DNA of 64,000 bases from Aquilaria yunnanensis (lineage: Eukaryota > Streptophyta > Magnoliopsida > Malvales > Thymelaeaceae): assembly GCA_039654915.1 (NCBI GenBank), contig CM077597.1:91762001-91826000 (forward strand), read 5' to 3'. Positions within the stretch are counted from its first letter, which is position 1. Every line of letters begins with the position of its first letter. The position numbers were made by a program, and so were the translations under genes. This document shows, in pieces, positions 58,270-64,000 of this stretch. The notes beneath the pieces are model-generated. The model worked only from the letters and a program-made list of their open reading frames with translations, was not told where the DNA came from and did not search any database.

Positions 58270-60065
58270 ATGGATAAACAGGGGGAAACAGGAAACGCCA
58301 TCGACAGGCTCAGTGATTTGCCTGATGGAATTCTCTGTCACATATTGTCGCACCTCCCTTTCCGAGATGTTGTCCGAACGGCTGTTTTGTCAACCAGGTG
58401 GAAGTGTCTTTTTGCATCAGTTCCTTATCTTGATATTGATTATCGTCCAATACATGACAATAGTACTGAAAGATTCATAGACTTTATGGATAAAGTGTTG
58501 TTGTTCCGTACTAGCTCTGTTGAAAAGCTTCGCCTCCGTTTATACCCACAAGATATTGTTACAGCTCGTTTTTGCTTTTGGATACCTGCTTTATTGCAGC
58601 ATGGTATCTTAGAGCTTGATTTATTCATCAGAATTGACCACCTACCAGCTTGTATGTTTACCTGCAAGACTTTGAAGGTGCTAAAATTGTATATTTCTGA
58701 GTTTGCCATGAATGTTCCTGCTGATGTCTGTTTTCCGAATTTGAAGATACTCCACCTTGGTTACATTGTTTTCCCAAATGATGCTTCTACTCAAACACTC
58801 TTCTCTGGCTGCCTTGTGCTTGAAGAATTGGTTTTGGTGAATTGTGTTGTGAGAAATATTAGCAAGTTCAATATATTTAGTCATACACTCAAGAGATTGA
58901 CAATCAGAGACACATGGAGACCTGATTTGGAAGAAGCTTATACTCATGGTCACGGGCTCAGTCTTGATACGCCAAGTCTTGTTTATTTCAATTATGGTGA
59001 CTATCTGCCTAGAAGTTATTCATTCAAAAATCTGGAATCACTTGAAGAAGTTTATATTCGTGCAAGGAAATGTGTGGAGTGTGCTGCAAATTACACAACT
59101 GTCCTGTATTTCATGCTTGGGATTTGTAATGTCAAGTTGCTTAGTCTAGCTGACTTGTCTATGAAGGTAAGTTTCCTAATTTAATGTCAGTGTTGCCTAT
59201 CTGAATTTTGTGCTGCATTATTTAATCTGTTCTACCCTTTTGAACGATGATCTTCAGTTGTATAGAACTGCTTATCAACTCTTCTCATTGCTTCAGTGTA
59301 TAATGTCTGATGATGTCCAAAATCCAAGATTACCTTCGTTTTACCTTTCTAGGTTCAATGATGTCGTATGTGTTATAAGTTTGCTGAATCTCGTAGTTAC
59401 TTGTATCAGTAGGAGTTTGTTACTTACTGTTTGCAGTTTGTTATAAGTATGAATGAGGTATAATCAATTCCGCAAGATTGTTTATACTGATGATGCTGTA
59501 ATTGTTATGATTTTAGCTTCTTAGCAATGCTCAGAAAACCATGCCGATGTTCCACAACCTAATCAAACTCGAGATTGATGCTTCTGTGTTCAGCATATCG
59601 GGGTTGCATGATTGGGAAGGAGTTGCAAATCTACTTTCTAATTCACCTAATCTTGAAATTTTGACCATCATTCTGGTATGACCTTTTCTTCACCTGTGGG
59701 GAGTTCCAAGCTCCATAGCAGTTGTATAAATTCTCATGTTCCTATGTGTCCCCCCCTCACTTTTTCTTGTTTAGCCCTATGTTAACAGGTGTTACCCCAC
59801 CTGGTCTCGACATAAAGCAATGCGATTCTGCTCATTTTCATGCCTCAAGACAATCAAGATCATTAATTTTGCATGTACTAGCGAACAGATGAAAATGGTC
59901 AAGTATTTCCTGGAGAATGCCAGAATCTTGAGGGACCTGTACCTATTTTTGGACTACTGTGTGAGCAAGGAAGATCAGTTAAAAATGGAAAGAAAGCTGT
60001 TGAAGTTTCCCAAAAGATCAAGTAACTGCCGAGTCAATTTCTCGAGCCGCCTTCTTACTGCTTGA
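58270..60065 (+). CDS. F-box/LRR protein with FBD-like C-terminus
   Basis: The exons are 58270-59166, 59517-59675 and 59775-60065, all joined in phase 0 with GT-AG borders, giving 448 residues, a normal length for the family. I chose ATG 58270 (MDKQGETGNAIDRLSDLPDG) because the pseudogene copy also starts shortly before the F-box and an acceptor-like TTTTTAG at 58208-58214 points to an intron in the leader. The in-frame ATG at 58198 lies in that leader. The F-box covers residues 12-58 (RLSDLPDGILCHILSHLPF). Leucine-rich text follows (CMFTCKTLKVLKLYI, FPNLKILHLGYIVF, LEELVLVNC, HTLKRLTIRD), then the FBD-like segment MKMVKYFLENARILRDL. The expected role is substrate receptor of an SCF ubiquitin ligase; the target is unknown. 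The stop TGA at 60063-60065 lies next to a copia LTR that must supply its 3' UTR. Confidence 0.88.
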
Positions 60066-60067
60066 AA

Positions 60068-60241
60068 TGAGAATTGAGGGAGAAAATATTTCCCACTGTG
60101 TATTATTTATCATGCTGGGCTATTTATATACAAAAGTATTAGTCCTATAAAAGGAAGGAATTCTATACTGGGAAAGAAAATAAATTAGAATCCTAATCAA
60201 TTCCTATAATCAAAATATACAGCTATACATATGCGGTAACA
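60068..60241 (-). repeat. Copia 3' LTR, 174 bp
   Basis: On the minus strand it starts TGTTACCGCATATGTATAGC and ends CCCTCAATTCTCA. It follows the polypurine tract directly. The adjacent pentamer TGAAA (60063-60067) would be one target-site copy. A TATA-like TATATAAATAG lies within it on the minus strand near 60125. Confidence 0.8.
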
Positions 60242-60257
60242 CTTCCTCTCAAGATGG
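60242..60257 (-). other. Polypurine tract of the copia element
   Basis: The minus strand reads CCATCTTGAGAGGAAG immediately before the LTR start TGTTACC, the usual arrangement for plus-strand priming. Confidence 0.75.
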
Positions 60258-62023
60258 AGCATAGATGGTAATCATGCTCAGTTTGTTACAAAGATAATCA
60301 ACTTGAGGTTTGTTTAGAGCCTTGGTGAAAATATTTCTCAGTTGTCCTTCCATTCTTACATATCTGGTGGAAATAAACTTTTGCTGTATTTTCTCACGAA
60401 CAAAATGACAATCAATTTCTATGTGCTTGGTTCGATCATGAAATATAGCATTGGAAGCTATATGAAAAGCAGCTTGGTTATCACACCATAATTTGGCTGG
60501 TATTGAGACCTTAAGGCCTACTTCATTCAAGAGCTGATAAATCCGCATCACTTCACACACAGACTACTCCATAGCTCTGTATTCTGACTCAGCACTTGAT
60601 CGGGACATGACTTTTTGCTTCTTACTCTTCCATGAGACCAGATTTCCTCCAACAAAGACACAATAATCAGAAGTAGATCTTCTATCTTCCTTACATTCTG
60701 CCCAATCAGCATATGAAAAACAATCAATTTTAGTGTTACCATGATTTTCATACAAAATGACGCGTCTAGAGCACTTTTCAAATAATACAAAATATGTTCT
60801 ATGGCTGCCCAGTGATCAACTGTTGGAGAAGACATGTATTGACTTACAACACTAACCGAATATGCAATATCAGGATGAGTCACACACAACTAATTCAACC
60901 TCCCAACCAATCTTCTATATATTTTAGGATCTTCAAACAGTTCACCCTTTTTCATAAGCTGCAAGTTAGGGACCATTTGAGTATTACATGGTTTTGCCCT
61001 TAATTTCCCTATCCCAGACAATAAGTCAAGCACATATTTCCTTTGAGATAAGAAGATTCCTTTCTTACTTCTTGTTACCTAAACTCCCAAGAAATACTTT
61101 AGCATCTCCAAATTTTTAGTGTGAAACTAAATGTGAAGAAAGGATTTAAGAGATGAAATGCCAGCAACATCACTCCCAGTAATGACAATATCATCCACAT
61201 ACACTACTAACAAAATGATGCCAACTTCAGATTGTTTGTAGAAGACAGAATTATCAGATTTGCTTTTCTTTATCCCAAACTTCTTAACCACTTGACTAAA
61301 TTTTCCAAACCCAGCACGAGGACTTTGTTTCAAACCATATAAAGACTTACGTAGACGACAAACTTTCCCGTACTCCCCATGAGCAACAAAACTATGAGGT
61401 TGCTCCATGTACACCTCTTTCTAAAAATCTCTATGAAGGAAGACATTTTTTATATCTAGTTGATGCAAAGGCCAATTGTGGGTGGCTACCATAGAGATTA
61501 GTAATCTGACCGATGTTAACTTAGTAACAGGGGAAAATGTGTCAAAAGAATCCACACCATAGACTTGAGCATAGCCTTTAACAACAAAATGGGCTTTTAA
61601 TCGAGCCACTGACCCATCAGGATTTACTTTAACAACAAACACCCATTTACACCCAATAGCCTTCTTTCCTGCAGGTAAGTTTACCAAGTTCCAAGTACCA
61701 TTGTCTTCTAAAGCATTCATTTCCTCTATCATTGCACTATGCCATCTAGGATGGGATAGGGCTTCATGAACACTTTTAAGAATAAAAATAGATTTGAGGG
61801 ATGCAATAAAGGAATAACAAGACGATGACAAATGATTATAAGACACAAAAGATGAAATAGGGTGAGTGCATTGATGTTTACCTTTACGAAGGGCAATAGG
61901 AAGATCATCACTTGGAACTGGATCTGATGACAAAGGAGTTGGCACAGAACACATATCAGGAGGGTTCAATCGTCGAGAGTAAACATGATGTATGAGAGGC
62001 TTAACAAGAGCTGGTTCAGGCAT
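60249..62023 (-). pseudogene. Copia reverse transcriptase and RNase H remnant
   Basis: Blocks in order: ALSHPRWHSAMIEEMNALED, GCKWVFVVKVNPDGSVARLKA, QLDIKNVFLH, YGLKQSPRAGFGKF (family Trp replaced by Gly), the intact catalytic text VVYVDDIVITGSD, THPDIAYSVSVVSQYM, and the RNase H end LWCDNQAAFHIASN and HIEIDCHFVREKI. In-frame stops occur after HRDF near 61421 and near 61127, 60890 and 60560, so no continuous product is possible. Confidence 0.9.
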
Positions 62024-62226
62024 AGGCTCATAGGATGTGATAGTATAGACTAACAGATTATCGTCCTCCCCCTGAGATGTAGACAGAGATGCTGGAAAAT
62101 ACAGAGTGTTTTATAGAAAAGTAACATCAGCGGAGACCAAATATCGATTCAAACTAGGACAATAACATCGGTATCCTTTTTTAAGATGAGAATAGCCAAG
62201 GAAGATACATTTCAAAGATTTTGGGT

Positions 62227-63100
62227 CTAATTTAGTGACATGTGGACAGACATCCCAAACAAAACAAGTACTTCCAAATATTCTAGGCTCAATAGAAAAT
62301 AATAACTTATTAGGAAAAGTATTTTGTACGGGGACTCACCTTGAAGAACAAACGAAGGTATATGATTAATTAGAAAACATGCTGTTGAAACCGCATCAGC
62401 CCAAAATATTTTAGGAACATTCATTTGGAATAAAAGGGGCTCTTGCAGTTTCAAGAAGGTGTATGTTCTTTCGTTCTGCAACTCCATTTTGAAATGGTGT
62501 GTCGACACAGGAAGTTTGATGAAGGATGCCATGTTGAATCATATAAGTTTGAAAAGATGTTGACAAATACTCTTTAGCATTATCACTTTGCAGTGTATGA
62601 ACAGATGCGTCAAATTAATTTTTAATCTCAACACAAAAAGCACAAAAATGAGAAATAACTCAGAACGATTTTTCATTAAATATAATGAAGTCACACGAGA
62701 GAAATCATCAACAAAAGTAACAAAATATTTGAATCCAGTTTTAGATGAAACTGGACAAGGACCCTAAACATCATAATGAACTAATTCAAAAGGAAAACTA
62801 GCTTTTTTATTGGCTATTGGACTAGAACTAAGACGATGGTGTTTAGCAAATTGACATGACTCACAATCTAATGAAGACACCTTACTAAATTGTAGGCAAA
62901 GCTTTTTGAGCAAGGAAAGAGAGGGATGACCCAACATACAGTGTGCCTCAAACAAAGAAGTGACACCAGAATAGGCAATGGATTTGTGTATCTGAGGGTC
63001 AAGAATGTAGAGTCCTCCATATTCATGTCCTCTACCAATAATCTTCTTCGTCAAAAGATCCTGAAATAAGCAATAATTAGGAAAAAAATGAGATGCTGCA
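62227..63100 (-). pseudogene. Copia integrase remnant
   Basis: GAG-pre-integrase and zinc-binding text is present: GGLYILDPQ, EAHCMLGHPSLSLLKKL and LDCESCQFAKHHR (HHCC pattern), followed by PFELVHYDV. Later text includes FWADAVSTACFLINHIPS, the usual integrase core end. Stops and shifts lie between these blocks (around 62764 and 62620-62540). Confidence 0.85.
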
Positions 63101-64000
63101 GTTAAGGTTGTGAGTAAGTTGGCTAACAGAAATCAAATTAAAGGACAATTGAGGTAAATGTAGCACTTGTGACAAAGGAAGAGAAGCACTTGGGGTGATT
63201 GTGCCAGATCCATGAACATGAGATGATGATTCATTGGCCAAGGTAACATTAGAGTTTGAAGTATATGACTGAAACGTAGAAAAGAGGCTAGAATTACCTG
63301 TCATATGATCTGTGGCACCAGAATCAATGACCCATTTGGATGATGAGGAAATAAGACATGCAATTGGTTTACCTGAATCAGCAATAATAGTGATTTAAGT
63401 AGAAGAAGCTTTTAATGACTCTTGGTACTGAGAGAACTTGGCAAATTCATCTGCAGAAATGAGAACTAATTTTTCAGGTGTGTCATTCGTGGACGCAATA
63501 TGGGCTGACTGAGTCCATTGAGTTTTGTACTTAAGCTTCCTACAATCACGCTTAAGATGTTCTGGCTTGTAGAAATAATGACACACAATTATGTTTGGAT
63601 CCTCAGTCTCAAAACTATTTTACGCCTTTCCTTTATTATCACTTTTGAATTATGATCGTCCATAGTTATTATTTCGACTACGAAGTGCCCCACTGAACTA
63701 AATAGGTAGAGTATTTTCTGTGTGAAGTATTCTACTGAATACATATTGTAAAGAGGATATCTCAGGACTAGAAAGAATCTGGAATTTGGCAGTCTCAAAT
63801 TTAGAAAGAAGACCGGCCAGAAAGCTCATAACAGCCATTTGCTCCCTTTGACTTTGTTGAACCTTCATTTCTGCACTAAATGACAGCAATATATTAAGCT
63901 CCTCATACATCTTCTTGCAATCCATGAAGTGCTCCATGAGAAACTTGTCTCATTTTTCTGCACAGTAGAAAGCTTTGCAAACCTCATAGATGCAGGAAAT
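63101..64000 (-). pseudogene. Copia gag (zinc knuckle) and protease remnant
   Basis: The minus strand reads MQ-rich gag helices (SQREQMAVMSFLAGLLSKFE at 63700-63940). A zinc knuckle CHYFYKPEHLKRDC follows near 63586, with Tyr where the second Cys is usual. The protease motif VIDSGATDHMTGNSSLF is near 63340-63300, then LPQLSFNLISVSQL. Gag is interrupted by shifts near 63600 and continues past the right edge. Confidence 0.85.

Larger units (their letters stand above)
60068..64000 (-). mobile_element. Ty1/copia retrotransposon (5' part beyond the right edge)
   Basis: In minus orientation the order is gag, protease, integrase, RT, RNase H, polypurine tract, 3' LTR, as in copia. The 3' LTR is 60068-60241 (TG...CA). 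The frame is interrupted by many stops and shifts, so the copy is dead. About 3.9 kb is visible; the 5' LTR and gag start lie outside. Confidence 0.92.

Noticed and set aside
1..64000. tRNA, rRNA or organellar insert
   Set aside because: I scanned by eye for tRNA A/B-box pairs with cloverleaf arms and for conserved rRNA words and saw none convincing. A tRNA-detection program would be needed to exclude small RNA genes.

Overview
This window looks like nuclear DNA of a flowering plant, probably a eudicot. The signs are AT-rich intergenic DNA, multi-exon genes with GT-AG introns, plant-type gene families (F-box/LRR/FBD-like, nepenthesin-type aspartic protease, type III polyketide synthase, defensin-like peptide) and a dense layer of plant transposons. 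No species can be named from the sequence alone. Family calls rest on remembered motifs, not on searches.

Genes that look functional are few. AP5Z1, the zeta subunit of the AP-5 adaptor, runs on the minus strand from 6346 to the left edge; eleven in-frame exons are resolved and the 3' part lies outside. A two-exon secreted defensin-like peptide gene lies at 44147-44493 (-). An intact three-exon F-box protein gene lies at 58270-60065 (+).

Several genes are broken. An aspartic protease (15323-17481) and the start of a second copy (18472-19575) each carry their own hAT insertion. A type III PKS gene (31032-41850) is split by a 9-kb nest. An F-box paralogue at 50227-51877 has two in-frame stops.

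Layout: 1-6.4 kb, AP5Z1 with an RTE-type LINE remnant in its largest intron. 6.5-11.1 kb, four long-terminal-inverted-repeat elements (Mutator-like and hAT-like). 11-15 kb, AT-rich DNA with degenerate tandem repeats. 15-20 kb, the two protease copies, Stowaway-like MITEs and a 203-bp tandem duplication. 20.4-23.1 kb, a solo-like Ty3/gypsy LTR with its primer binding site. 25.2-27.5 kb, tandem arrays. 28-30.6 kb, LINE and copia gag remnants. 31-41.9 kb, the PKS gene, interrupted by a Ty3/gypsy element (31934-40988), whose LTR is itself interrupted by a hAT element with a decayed transposase (33730-39466). 42.3-43.4 kb, a Pack-MULE-like element holding an F-box fragment. 44.1-46.9 kb, the defensin-like gene with a tandemly duplicated 1.2-kb upstream region. 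50-60 kb, the F-box pair separated by a large A-rich higher-order repeat. 60.07 kb to the right edge, a copia element on the minus strand ending against the F-box stop codon.

The genes do not form a pathway. The coherent theme is repeated transposon insertion and local duplication. I see no convincing new molecular system. The most interesting points are the duplicated promoter region of the defensin-like gene, the three-level nest in the PKS gene, two independent hAT hits in sister protease copies, and the F-box-carrying Pack-MULE candidate.
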